Below are positions 24,799 through 31,843 of a stretch of DNA of 64,000 nucleotides, one piece after another. Within the stretch, counting starts at the first letter, position 1. Each line of letters begins with the position of its first letter. This DNA comes from an uncultured Faecalicatena sp. (GTDB lineage: Bacteria; Bacillota; Clostridia; Lachnospirales; Lachnospiraceae). Both the position numbers and the translations under genes were made by a program. The notes under the pieces were generated by a model, which ran no database searches, was not told where the DNA came from, and saw nothing but the letters and a program-made list of their open reading frames with translations. The DNA lies in assembly GCA_902489075.1 (NCBI GenBank), contig CABTYO010000013.1, positions 5,192 through 69,191 on the forward strand. The letters run 5' to 3'.

Positions 24799-25704
24799 AT
24801 GAAGATTGACCGTTTGATTGGGATTTTATCGATTTTGCTTCAGCAGGAGAGGGTGACGGCTCCTTACCTGGCGGAGAAGTTCGAGGTGTCGCGGCGGACG
24901 ATTAACCGGGATATTGAGGCGTTGTGCAAGGCGGGGATTCCGCTGACGACTTCTCAGGGGGCTGGAGGCGGTATTTCGATTATGGAGGGATACCGGGTGG
25001 ACCGGACGCTCCTGACTTCGGGGGATATGAAGGCGATTCTGGCGGGACTTCGGAGTCTGGACAGTGTGGCAGGGAGCAATCGGTATCAGCAGCTGATGGA
25101 TAAGCTGTCGATGGGGAATTCTTCGATCCTGACTTCGAACCAGCATATTGTGATCGACCTGTCTTCCTGGTATAAGTCTTCGCTGGCGCCCAAGATCGAG
25201 CTGATTCAGGAGGCGATTGACAAAAGGGAGTTGATTTCTTTTTCTTATTATGCGCCTGGCGGGGAGAGTATCAGGACGATGGAGCCGTATCTTCTTGTCT
25301 TTCAGTGGGCATCCTGGTATGTGTGGGGATATTGTCTGTCAAAACAGGATTACCGGATGTTTAAGCTGAACCGGATGCCGGAGGTGGATGTGACCGGGGA
25401 GACGTTTGAACCGCGTGCTCTGCCGGAATATAAGATCGAGAACGATGTGGTCTTTCCTCCGAACATTTTTGTGAAGGCGTTGTTTGAACCTGAGATGAAG
25501 TGGAGACTGATCGAGGAATATGGGATGGATTGTTTTCAGGTCCGGGAGGACGGAAAACTTCTGTTTCAGTTTGGATTTGTGGATAAGGACAGTGTGTTTG
25601 GCTGGTTTTTAAGCTTTCAGGACAAGGCGGAGCTGTTAGAGCCGGTGGAGCTGCGGGATGAACTGCGGGAAATGCTGGGACGGATGCAGAAAAAATATGA
25701 ATGA
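24799..25704 (+). CDS. YafY-type HTH/WYL-domain transcriptional regulator
   Basis: 301-residue regulator. It has an N-terminal DeoR-like winged HTH (APYLAEKFEVSRRTINRDIE, then ALCKAGIPL), a central WYL domain with ISFSYYAPGGES and WASWYVWGYCLSKQDYR, and a C-terminal WCX-like extension. WYL proteins bind nucleic-acid or small ligands; this architecture in Firmicutes often controls one adjacent gene. GGGGGAGG precedes ATG 24799. Gene 25771, a ligand-binding-fold protein, follows at 66 bp and is a plausible partner or target. Confidence 0.9.
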   Translation: MKIDRLIGILSILLQQERVTAPYLAEKFEVSRRTINRDIEALCKAGIPLTTSQGAGGGISIMEGYRVDRTLLTSGDMKAILAGLRSLDSVAGSNRYQQLMDKLSMGNSSILTSNQHIVIDLSSWYKSSLAPKIELIQEAIDKRELISFSYYAPGGESIRTMEPYLLVFQWASWYVWGYCLSKQDYRMFKLNRMPEVDVTGETFEPRALPEYKIENDVVFPPNIFVKALFEPEMKWRLIEEYGMDCFQVREDGKLLFQFGFVDKDSVFGWFLSFQDKAELLEPVELRDELREMLGRMQKKYE

Positions 25705-25770
25705 TGACATAAAGGTGTCATGTTTGGTGTGTTAACCTTGTGTTATCAAAAGAAGGGAAGGTTATGCAGC

Positions 25771-26226
25771 ATGGAATATGAAGTAATAGAATTACAGGAG
25801 AAGAAAGCAGTTGGATTACGGGCAAGGACAAATAATTTTTCACCGGATATGTCAGCAGTGATCGGAGGCCTGTGGGGACGTTTTTACCAGGAAGATTTTT
25901 ACGGCCGTATCCCCGGGAAGGTGAACGGGAAGGCGCTTGGAGTTTATTCCGGTTATGCAGGAGATGAGAAGGATGATTACGACATCACAGTAGCCTGTGA
26001 AACAGACGGGACAGGAGAATTACCGGAAGGCACAGTCTCATTTACGATTCCGGCAGGGAAGTATGCGAAGTTTGTTGTGAAAGGGGAACTGCATGCGGCA
26101 GTGGGCCAGTTCTGGCAGGAGCTCTGGAAACTGAATCTGGACAGGACCTTTGTGTGTGATTACGAAGAATATCAGAACAGTGATGTTGAGAATGCGGAGA
26201 TCCATATGTATATTGGAGTGAAGTAG
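25771..26226 (+). CDS. GyrI-like / effector-binding domain protein
   Basis: 151-residue cytoplasmic protein with the SOUL/GyrI-like effector-binding fold seen as the C-terminal domain of AraC/MerR-type regulators, here free-standing. Supporting blocks: N-terminal YEVIELQEKKAVGLRARTNN, middle LWGRFYQEDFY and ALGVYSGYAGDEKDDYDITV, C-terminal IPAGKYAKFVVKGEL and FVCDYEEYQ. It has no DNA-binding domain. ATG 25771 is chosen over the upstream non-ATG extension because the family starts at MEYEVIEL. A function such as small-molecule sequestration is inferred from the fold only. Confidence 0.82.
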   Translation: MEYEVIELQEKKAVGLRARTNNFSPDMSAVIGGLWGRFYQEDFYGRIPGKVNGKALGVYSGYAGDEKDDYDITVACETDGTGELPEGTVSFTIPAGKYAKFVVKGELHAAVGQFWQELWKLNLDRTFVCDYEEYQNSDVENAEIHMYIGVK

Positions 26227-26362
26227 GAAGAGAAATTTAAAAGCGGATAAAATCAAAACGTTTTTGGCGTATACGTTGAAAACAGCGTATTTACGGCGAT
26301 AGACCAGAGTTCAGTTAGACTGCCGTCTAGTTTTTTCGGACTGAAAAAAAGCTTCGAATCTC

Positions 26363-26390
26363 TTGACAAATCGTGAAATGTGGGTAAAAT
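26363..26390 (+). promoter_or_regulatory. Strong promoter of a small transcription unit
   Basis: TTGACA (26363-26368) and TAAAAT (26385-26390) are 16 bp apart in a 633-bp region without a conventional gene. A transcript would start near 26397 and run to the terminator at 26624-26661, giving about 265 nt. Confidence 0.65.
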
Positions 26391-26439
26391 GAAAGCAATT
26401 GATGAAAAAAGACACACACGAATGATTGGAGTTATAGTG

Positions 26440-26556
26440 ATGAAAGCGAAAAGTAATGGTTTTGACATTATGAATCAGTTTGATCAGACTCTGCCGCTTG
26501 CTGACAGTGTTGTTTTTGTACCGTGCACCCCCAGTCCCTTTGGGGTATGCGCATAG
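26440..26556 (+). CDS. Possible 38-aa peptide
   Basis: ATG 26440 is preceded by TTGGAG at suitable spacing and opens a 38-codon frame (an in-frame ATG at 26389 would give 55 codons but has no leader). The peptide begins MKAKSNGFDIMNQF and ends with a short Cys/Pro-rich tail (FVPCTPSPFGVCA). It lies between a good promoter and a good terminator. It has no transmembrane segment. No family was recognised; it may be a small protein, a signalling peptide, or an incidental frame in an sRNA. A CACCCC/GGGGT hairpin overlaps its end. Confidence 0.4.
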   Translation: MKAKSNGFDIMNQFDQTLPLADSVVFVPCTPSPFGVCA

Positions 26557-26623
26557 TATAGAGATGAATATGAACAGTAAAGAGGATATCGTTGTGCTGA
26601 ATGCTTAGTATGGATCGAATACG

Positions 26624-26661
26624 AAGGATAGGGGTATAGCAATATGCTTCCTATCCTTTTT
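26624..26661 (+). terminator. Intrinsic terminator of the small transcription unit
   Basis: AAGGATAGG (26624-26632) pairs with CCTATCCTT (26650-26658), with a T-run to 26661. It closes the short unit that starts at the 26363 promoter. Confidence 0.85.
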
Positions 26662-26703
26662 CTCTGGTAAGCTTCTGCTGTAGGGCAGATGAGGAGGAAA
26701 AGC

Positions 26704-26787
26704 GTGCAAGAGAGGCGGACCGAATATCCGGCTCTTATTTTTAACCTCACAGGAAGCAGCGAAGTGGATTTAGAATATCCACTTTGA
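26704..26787 (+). CDS. Possible 27-aa leader peptide upstream of proBA
   Basis: GTG 26704 is preceded by a perfect AGGAGG (26692-26697) at a 6-nt distance. It opens a 27-codon frame ending at TGA 26785-26787, 72 bp before proB. The frame overlaps a terminator-like hairpin (26708-26743) and a second hairpin (26762-26784), the arrangement expected of a translated attenuator leader. It has only two proline codons, both after Glu-Tyr (EYP), so classical proline attenuation is not obvious. Confidence 0.4.
   Translation: MQERRTEYPALIFNLTGSSEVDLEYPL
26708..26743 (+). terminator. Terminator-like hairpin in the proBA leader
   Basis: AAGAG...CGGA pairs with TCCG...CTCTT (26708-26736), followed by ATTTTTAA. 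It is positioned upstream of proB and inside the putative leader frame, so read-through could be conditional. Confidence 0.5.
26762..26784 (+). promoter_or_regulatory. Second hairpin of the proBA leader
   Basis: AAGTGGAT (26762-26769) and ATCCACTT (26777-26784) form a perfect 8-bp stem with a 7-nt loop over the stop-codon region of the putative leader frame. No T-run follows, so it is not a terminator itself. Confidence 0.55.
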
Positions 26788-26859
26788 ATGTAGGAAGTTT
26801 CGTATCCGATGCCGGAAGATATTCAGTACACATAAGATAAAACAGAGAGGCTGATAAAA

Positions 26860-27903
26860 ATGAATAGAAAAGAGATTTTGGAAAATAAAAAGAGAATTGT
26901 TATAAAAGTGGGAACTACGACGGTGACTTACAGCGAAACAGGCAATATTAATCTGGATAAGCTGGAGAAGTTCGTACGGATCCTCATCAATCTGCGGAAT
27001 AAAGGAAAAGAGGTTATTGTTGTCTCTTCCGGTGCAGTCGGAATCGGGAGAAATGTCCTGGGGCTTCCCGGCAGGCCTGATAAGATGGAAGTGAAGCAGG
27101 CATGTGCGGCAGTCGGACAAGGACGTCTGATGATGATCTATGAGAAGTTGTTCAATGAATACAGTCAGCTGACAGCCCAGGTACTTCTGACCAAGGAGAC
27201 GATAATCAACGGAGAATGCAGGGAGAACGCGAAGAAGACTTTTGATGAGCTGTTCCGCATGAATGTGGTTCCGATTGTCAATGAAAATGATGCCATAGCT
27301 GTGGATGAACTTTCCTATGGCAATTTTGGCGATAATGATACACTTGCCGCTTATGTGGCGGACCTTGTGGACGCGGACCTTCTGATCCTGATGTCTGATA
27401 TTGAAGGGTTATATACCGATGACCCGAAGAAAAATCCGAATGCCAGATTCATCCACACAGTTGTCAGGATCGACGAGAACCTGGAACAGATGGCTAAAGG
27501 GGCGTCCAGCGACCTGGGAACAGGCGGCATGGCAACGAAGATCAATGCGGCAAAGCTCGCAACTGCAAGCGGGGCCGAGATGGTGATCGCAAACGGCGAA
27601 AATATTTACACGATCAATGATATTATGGCAGGAAAAAAGGTAGGAACTCTGTTTTTAACAAAGGAACATGGAGAAGCGCTGGAAAATGAACTGGCACCTG
27701 AGCGGGCCATGTACCGCAGGCAGGCAAAACGTCAGAAAAAGGAGGGAGCAAGAGAAAAGGACGGCGCTTTGATGAGCAAAGAGACTGTGGCTGCACAGAA
27801 GACGGCAGCTATCCCGGAGGACGGGAAAGGGCAGGGAATCCTGGTATCCCGCGAAGCAGGCCCGGATGAGGGCGTGACACGGCGGTATATGGGAATCAGT
27901 TAA
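26860..27903 (+). CDS. proB: Glutamate 5-kinase
   Basis: First enzyme of proline synthesis: phosphorylates L-glutamate to gamma-glutamyl phosphate with ATP. The amino-acid-kinase domain spans about residues 1-275, with IVIKVGTTTVT, VSSGAVGIG, FGDNDTLAAYVA, LMSDIEGLYTDDP and GTGGMATKINAA. The PUA domain of longer proB proteins is missing. Instead there is a charged tail of about 70 residues (RQAKRQKKEGAREKDGA onward) with no recognisable domain. It forms an operon with proA 32 bp downstream. AGAGAGG precedes the ATG. Confidence 0.95.
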   Translation: MNRKEILENKKRIVIKVGTTTVTYSETGNINLDKLEKFVRILINLRNKGKEVIVVSSGAVGIGRNVLGLPGRPDKMEVKQACAAVGQGRLMMIYEKLFNEYSQLTAQVLLTKETIINGECRENAKKTFDELFRMNVVPIVNENDAIAVDELSYGNFGDNDTLAAYVADLVDADLLILMSDIEGLYTDDPKKNPNARFIHTVVRIDENLEQMAKGASSDLGTGGMATKINAAKLATASGAEMVIANGENIYTINDIMAGKKVGTLFLTKEHGEALENELAPERAMYRRQAKRQKKEGAREKDGALMSKETVAAQKTAAIPEDGKGQGILVSREAGPDEGVTRRYMGIS

Positions 27904-27935
27904 CGGATAACAGGTCACGAAAATAGGAGGGCATT

Positions 27936-29183
27936 ATGGGAAGTTATATGGAAACATTAGGCAGCAGGGCGAAGGATGCATCCAGGTGTGCAGGAAAGCT
28001 GAAAACGGAAGAGAAGAACAGAGGGCTGTTGTCTGTTGCGGCTCAGCTGTGTCAGGATACAGAACAGATTCTGGCGGAGAACCAGAAGGATGTGACAGCG
28101 GCAAGGGAGCGCGGGATGAAGGCGTCTTTGGTAGACCGTCTGAGTCTGAGCAGCCAGAGAATTGCGGATATGGCAGAGGGGCTTCGTCAGATCGCAGCCC
28201 TGGATGATCCGATCGGCGAGGTATTGTCCATGAAGAACAGGCCGAACGGGCTTCGGATCGGCAAGAAGAGAGTGCCTCTGGGAGTTGTGGGAATTATTTA
28301 CGAGTCCCGTCCCAATGTGACGGCTGATGCATTCGGACTGTGTTTTAAGACAGGAAACGCCGTGGTCTTAAGGGGTGGAAGCGATGCAATTAATTCGAAT
28401 AAAGCCATCGTCCGCTCCGTGAAGGAAGGCCTTCGGAAAGAAAAACTTTCTCAGGACCTGATTTTACTGGTAGAAGATACAAGCAGGGAAGTCGTAAATG
28501 AGATGATGAAACTGCATGGCTGCATTGACGTGCTGATCCCAAGGGGCGGGGCAGGGCTGATCGCCAATGTGGTACAGAACAGCACCGTGCCTGTGATCGA
28601 GACAGGTACCGGAAACTGCCATGTCTATGTGGATGAAACTGCCGATCTGAATATGGCAGTGGATATTATAGAAAATGCCAAGACACAGCGTATGGGTGTA
28701 TGCAATGCCTGCGAATCACTGGTGATTCATGAGGCAGTGTCAGCGCAGGTGATCCCGATGATCGTAAGCCGTCTGAAAAAGCACGATGTGGAGATCCGCG
28801 GAGATGAGAGAGCCTGTGCATGCAGTAATGAAATCCTGCCGGCATCAGAGGAAGACTGGGGGACAGAATATCTGGATGCGATTATTTCTGTAAAAGTGGT
28901 CAATTCCATAGATGAGGCAATCTGCCACATTAACACATATAATACGGGACATTCCGAATCTATCATCACGAAGGATTATAACCATGCGTTAAAGTTCCAG
29001 GACGAGATCGATGCGGCGGCCGTGTATGTCAATGCATCCACCCGCTTTACCGATGGATTTGAGTTCGGATTCGGTGCGGAGATCGGAATCAGTACACAGA
29101 AGCTGCATGCCAGAGGACCTATGGGGCTTGAAGCATTGACGACAACAAAATATATCATCTTTGGAGATGGACAGGTAAGATAA
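27936..29183 (+). CDS. proA: Gamma-glutamyl phosphate reductase
   Basis: 415-residue aldehyde-dehydrogenase-fold enzyme that reduces gamma-glutamyl phosphate with NADPH to glutamate semialdehyde, the second step of proline synthesis. Family blocks are GVVGIIYESRPNVTADAFGL, VVLRGGSDAINSN, IPRGGAGLI, the catalytic-cysteine region GVCNACESLVIH, and NASTRFTDGFEFGFGAEIGI. Full length. AGGAGGG precedes the ATG. Co-transcribed with proB. Confidence 0.96.
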   Translation: MGSYMETLGSRAKDASRCAGKLKTEEKNRGLLSVAAQLCQDTEQILAENQKDVTAARERGMKASLVDRLSLSSQRIADMAEGLRQIAALDDPIGEVLSMKNRPNGLRIGKKRVPLGVVGIIYESRPNVTADAFGLCFKTGNAVVLRGGSDAINSNKAIVRSVKEGLRKEKLSQDLILLVEDTSREVVNEMMKLHGCIDVLIPRGGAGLIANVVQNSTVPVIETGTGNCHVYVDETADLNMAVDIIENAKTQRMGVCNACESLVIHEAVSAQVIPMIVSRLKKHDVEIRGDERACACSNEILPASEEDWGTEYLDAIISVKVVNSIDEAICHINTYNTGHSESIITKDYNHALKFQDEIDAAAVYVNASTRFTDGFEFGFGAEIGISTQKLHARGPMGLEALTTTKYIIFGDGQVR

Positions 29184-29293
29184 GAGATGCGGGAAAATAA
29201 GCAGGCATTGCTATATCGGACAGGTTTGAAGCAGGAGAGATATGGTCAAAATGGGAAAAAATAAATTTGTAAGTGCGCTGTTATAACAATGTA

Positions 29294-29322
29294 TTGACGA
29301 CGGCGATACTGGGTATTATAAT
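29294..29322 (+). promoter_or_regulatory. Promoter of the toxin-antitoxin operon with internal dyad
   Basis: TTGACG (29294-29299) and a perfect TATAAT (29317-29322) are 17 bp apart, 24 bp upstream of the antitoxin start. A small dyad ATAC-TGG-GTAT (29306-29316) lies in the spacer, a natural site for autorepression by the antitoxin complex. Confidence 0.75.
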
Positions 29323-29345
29323 ATAGTAAAGAAGGAGTTGATATT

Positions 29346-29663
29346 ATGGCAAATACAAATATTACCATGAGGATGGATGAAACGTTGAAAGCGCAGTTGC
29401 AGGAACTTATGTCCAATCTTGGACTCGATATGACAACTTTCTTTACTATGGCTGCTAAACAGGCAGTGAGAGAACAGGCATTGCCGTTTCAACCCAGTTT
29501 GCAAAAAGGTAGATATAGTAAAAATGCGTACAGGATGGCAATGCAGAATACAAAATATGATAATTCCGGTAGAGCTGTAGTAGAGAAAGACGATGACTGG
29601 CGGGATGAAACGGAATGGGATGATATGTTTGAACAAATGAAGGCCGAGAGGGGAAGAAAATAG
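29346..29663 (+). CDS. RelB/DinJ-family antitoxin
   Basis: 105-residue antitoxin with an N-terminal ribbon-helix-helix (NITMRMDETLKAQLQELMSN, then LGLDMTTFFTMAAKQAV) that binds DNA as a dimer. Its acidic C-terminal half (DDDWRDETEWDDMFEQM) is suited to wrapping a toxin. GAAGGAG precedes the ATG. The stop is 1 bp before the start of the toxin gene, so translation is coupled. The operon promoter carries a dyad consistent with autoregulation. Confidence 0.87.
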   Translation: MANTNITMRMDETLKAQLQELMSNLGLDMTTFFTMAAKQAVREQALPFQPSLQKGRYSKNAYRMAMQNTKYDNSGRAVVEKDDDWRDETEWDDMFEQMKAERGRK

Positions 29664-29664
29664 T

Positions 29665-30003
29665 ATGTATAACAAAGGCGAAGTCTGGTTTGTGGAATTT
29701 CCTTTAGAGGAGGATCATTTAAAATCAATTAATAGGCCGGTTATAGTATTGGATGAAAGTACCCTTGGAGTGTTATCAGTAAAGATTACAAAGCATAGTC
29801 CAAGAAAGGAAGATCCTTACGATATACCTATTTTATATTGGCAGGAAGCAAATTTAAGATTAGCATCTACGGCAAGGGTGTCGAAAGTTACAGTGTTAGA
29901 CCAGGATAGTTTTATATTCAAAATCGGTGATCTACATGAAGATGATTTGATAAGAATAGAAGAGATGTACATGAAGTATCTGCAGGAAAATGGTGTTGTG
30001 TGA
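29665..30003 (+). CDS. PemK/MazF-like toxin
   Basis: 112-residue small protein starting MYNKGEVWFVEFPL with the PemK/MazF-type SH3-like beta barrel signs NRPVIVLDE and RLASTARVSKVTVLDQD, and ending in the family-like helix DLIRIEEMYMKYL. MazF toxins are sequence-specific endoribonucleases. Several family residues are changed: there is no GSEQ between strands 1 and 2. Its partner is a RelB/DinJ-type antitoxin, usually paired with RelE/YafQ folds. Ribonuclease activity is inferred. Confidence 0.75.
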   Translation: MYNKGEVWFVEFPLEEDHLKSINRPVIVLDESTLGVLSVKITKHSPRKEDPYDIPILYWQEANLRLASTARVSKVTVLDQDSFIFKIGDLHEDDLIRIEEMYMKYLQENGVV

Positions 30004-30062
30004 GAGCATAGCACCTTTTTCTTATTTTTTTATTGAATAACTGCAAAATGAAAAATTTTTTG

Positions 30063-30114
30063 AATAACACTTGCATATTATGCATTACAGATGTATAATT
30101 ATGCAAGTGTTATT
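30063..30114 (+). promoter_or_regulatory. Tandem ARG-box-like operator containing the argC promoter
   Basis: A perfect 15-bp inverted repeat (AATAACACTTGCATA / TATGCAAGTGTTATT) has a 22-bp spacer. It contains two 18-bp imperfect palindromes of ARG-box type, 30069-30086 and 30091-30108 (TGCATATTATGCA and TGTATAATTATGCA cores), 4 bp apart. A promoter TTGCAT (30071) - 17 bp - TATAAT (30094-30099) is embedded in it. This is the classic layout for ArgR/AhrC repression of the arginine operon. Confidence 0.72.
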
Positions 30115-30250
30115 TATGTTTATATGTTAATATATTCTATCACGTGAAAATCCATCGAAAAATCTATCCGGGTAACCCCGGATCAGCTCTTTACTTCATA
30201 TGGAAAGTGGTATATGATAATAAGTTAGAAAAAGAAAGGAAGTTTTACGT

Positions 30251-31291
30251 ATGATTAAAGCAGGGATTATAGGATCAACGGGATATGCAGGCGGCGAGCT
30301 TGTGAGAATCCTGACGGCACATAAAGAGGTAGAGATCGTCTGGTATGGTTCCAGAAGTTACATAGACAAGAAGTATGCAGAGGTTTATCAGAACATGTTC
30401 CAGATCGTGGATGCGGTCTGCATGGATGACAACATGGAGGAGCTTTCTGACCAGGTGGATGTGATTTTCACGGCAACGCCCCAGGGACTGTGTGCATCTC
30501 TTGTGAATGAAGAGATTTTGTCAAAAGTAAAGATCATCGATCTGAGTGCAGATTTCCGCATCAAGGATGTATCTGTATACGAGAAGTGGTATGGAATCGA
30601 GCATAAGAGTCCGGAATTTATCAAGGAAGCCGTGTACGGACTGTGTGAGATCAACCGTGAGGATGTGAAGAAGGCAAGACTGGTGGCGAATCCGGGATGC
30701 TATACAACCTGTTCCATTTTAACAGCCTATCCTCTGGCAAAAGAAGGACTGATCGATATGAGCACCCTGATCATTGATGCAAAGTCAGGGACGTCCGGGG
30801 CAGGCAGGGGCGCAAAGCTTCCGAATCTTTACTGTGAAGTGAACGAGAATATCAAGGCTTACGGCGTGGCAACACACCGACATACACCGGAGATCGAGGA
30901 GCAGCTCGGATATGCGGCGGGAGAAGAGGTCGTATTGAACTTTACTCCGCATCTAGTGCCGATGAACCGGGGGATCCTTGCAACGGAATATGCCAAGCTG
31001 ACAAAGAAGGTTACATACGAAGGAGTAAAGGCCGTTTACGATAAATATTATGCAGATGAGAAGTTCATCCGTGTGCTGGAAAAAGATGTCTGTCCGGAGA
31101 CAAAATGGGTAGAGGGCAGCAATTACGTGGATATCAACTTCAAGATTGATGAGAGGACCGGACGCATCATCATGATGGGTGCGATCGACAATCTGGTAAA
31201 AGGGGCAGCCGGCCAGGCGGTTCAGAATATGAACCTGATGTTTGGACTGAAAGAGACAGAGGGTCTGGAACTGGTACCGATGTTCCCGTAA
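30251..31291 (+). CDS. argC: N-acetyl-gamma-glutamyl-phosphate reductase
   Basis: 346-residue NADPH-dependent reductase, the third step of arginine synthesis. N-terminal Rossmann motif GIIGSTGYAGGELVRIL, catalytic Cys150 in ANPGCYTTCSI, and C-terminal FTPHLVPMNRGIL are all present. First gene of the arg operon, about 140 bp downstream of the ARG-box promoter. A GAAAGGAAG site precedes the ATG, and a small hairpin ATCCGGG/CCCCGGAT lies in the leader. Confidence 0.96.
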   Translation: MIKAGIIGSTGYAGGELVRILTAHKEVEIVWYGSRSYIDKKYAEVYQNMFQIVDAVCMDDNMEELSDQVDVIFTATPQGLCASLVNEEILSKVKIIDLSADFRIKDVSVYEKWYGIEHKSPEFIKEAVYGLCEINREDVKKARLVANPGCYTTCSILTAYPLAKEGLIDMSTLIIDAKSGTSGAGRGAKLPNLYCEVNENIKAYGVATHRHTPEIEEQLGYAAGEEVVLNFTPHLVPMNRGILATEYAKLTKKVTYEGVKAVYDKYYADEKFIRVLEKDVCPETKWVEGSNYVDINFKIDERTGRIIMMGAIDNLVKGAAGQAVQNMNLMFGLKETEGLELVPMFP

Positions 31292-31344
31292 TAAGATGAA
31301 CAGATAGAAGATAAATCACAGAGCTATAAGAAGAGGGGGAAGAT

Positions 31345-31791
31345 ATGGTTCGTATCATGACAATAGACGATTATGACGGCGTGTATGCGCTGTGGATGAA
31401 GATCAAGGGATTCGGCATCCGCAGCATCGATGATTCACGTGAGGGCGTGAGGCGTTTTTTGAAAAGAAATCCTACCACAAGCGTGGTCGCCGAGGAGGAT
31501 GGCAGGATCGTCGGAAGCATCCTCTGCGGACATGACGGCAGGCGGGGATGTCTGTACCACGTTTGCGTGGATGAGGCATACAGAAGACGCGGAATTGGAA
31601 AAGCGATGGTCGTTATGGCGATGGAGGCTTTAAGAAAAGAAGAAATCAGTAAAGTGTCACTGATCGCATTTACAAAGAATGATGTGGGCAATGCATTCTG
31701 GAACACGATCGGATGGACGGAAAGACTGGATCTGAATTACTATGATTTTACTTTAAATAAAGAAAATATTACAGCGTTTAACGAAGGTTAG
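31345..31791 (+). CDS. GNAT-family N-acetyltransferase within the arg operon
   Basis: 148-residue single-domain GNAT with the acetyl-CoA pyrophosphate-binding loop RRRGIGKAM (motif A), the preceding strand LYHVCVDEAY, and the C-terminal AFWNTIGWTER block. It lies between argC and argJ, 53 bp and about 50 bp from each, in the same direction. It could be a stand-alone N-acetylglutamate synthase supplying the acetylated pathway, or an unrelated Rim/YpeA-type enzyme. The operon position favours the former, but bifunctional ArgJ could make it unnecessary. Confidence 0.85.
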   Translation: MVRIMTIDDYDGVYALWMKIKGFGIRSIDDSREGVRRFLKRNPTTSVVAEEDGRIVGSILCGHDGRRGCLYHVCVDEAYRRRGIGKAMVVMAMEALRKEEISKVSLIAFTKNDVGNAFWNTIGWTERLDLNYYDFTLNKENITAFNEG

Positions 31792-31843
31792 AATAGTGTC
31801 TGTTAACACAGCATTTATAGAGGATCAGAAAGGAAGAAAAGTG

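Noticed and set aside
26660..26860. T-box riboswitch before proBA
   Set aside because: No AGGGTGGNACCGCG-type antiterminator sequence; the GGCGGACCG stretch does not match.
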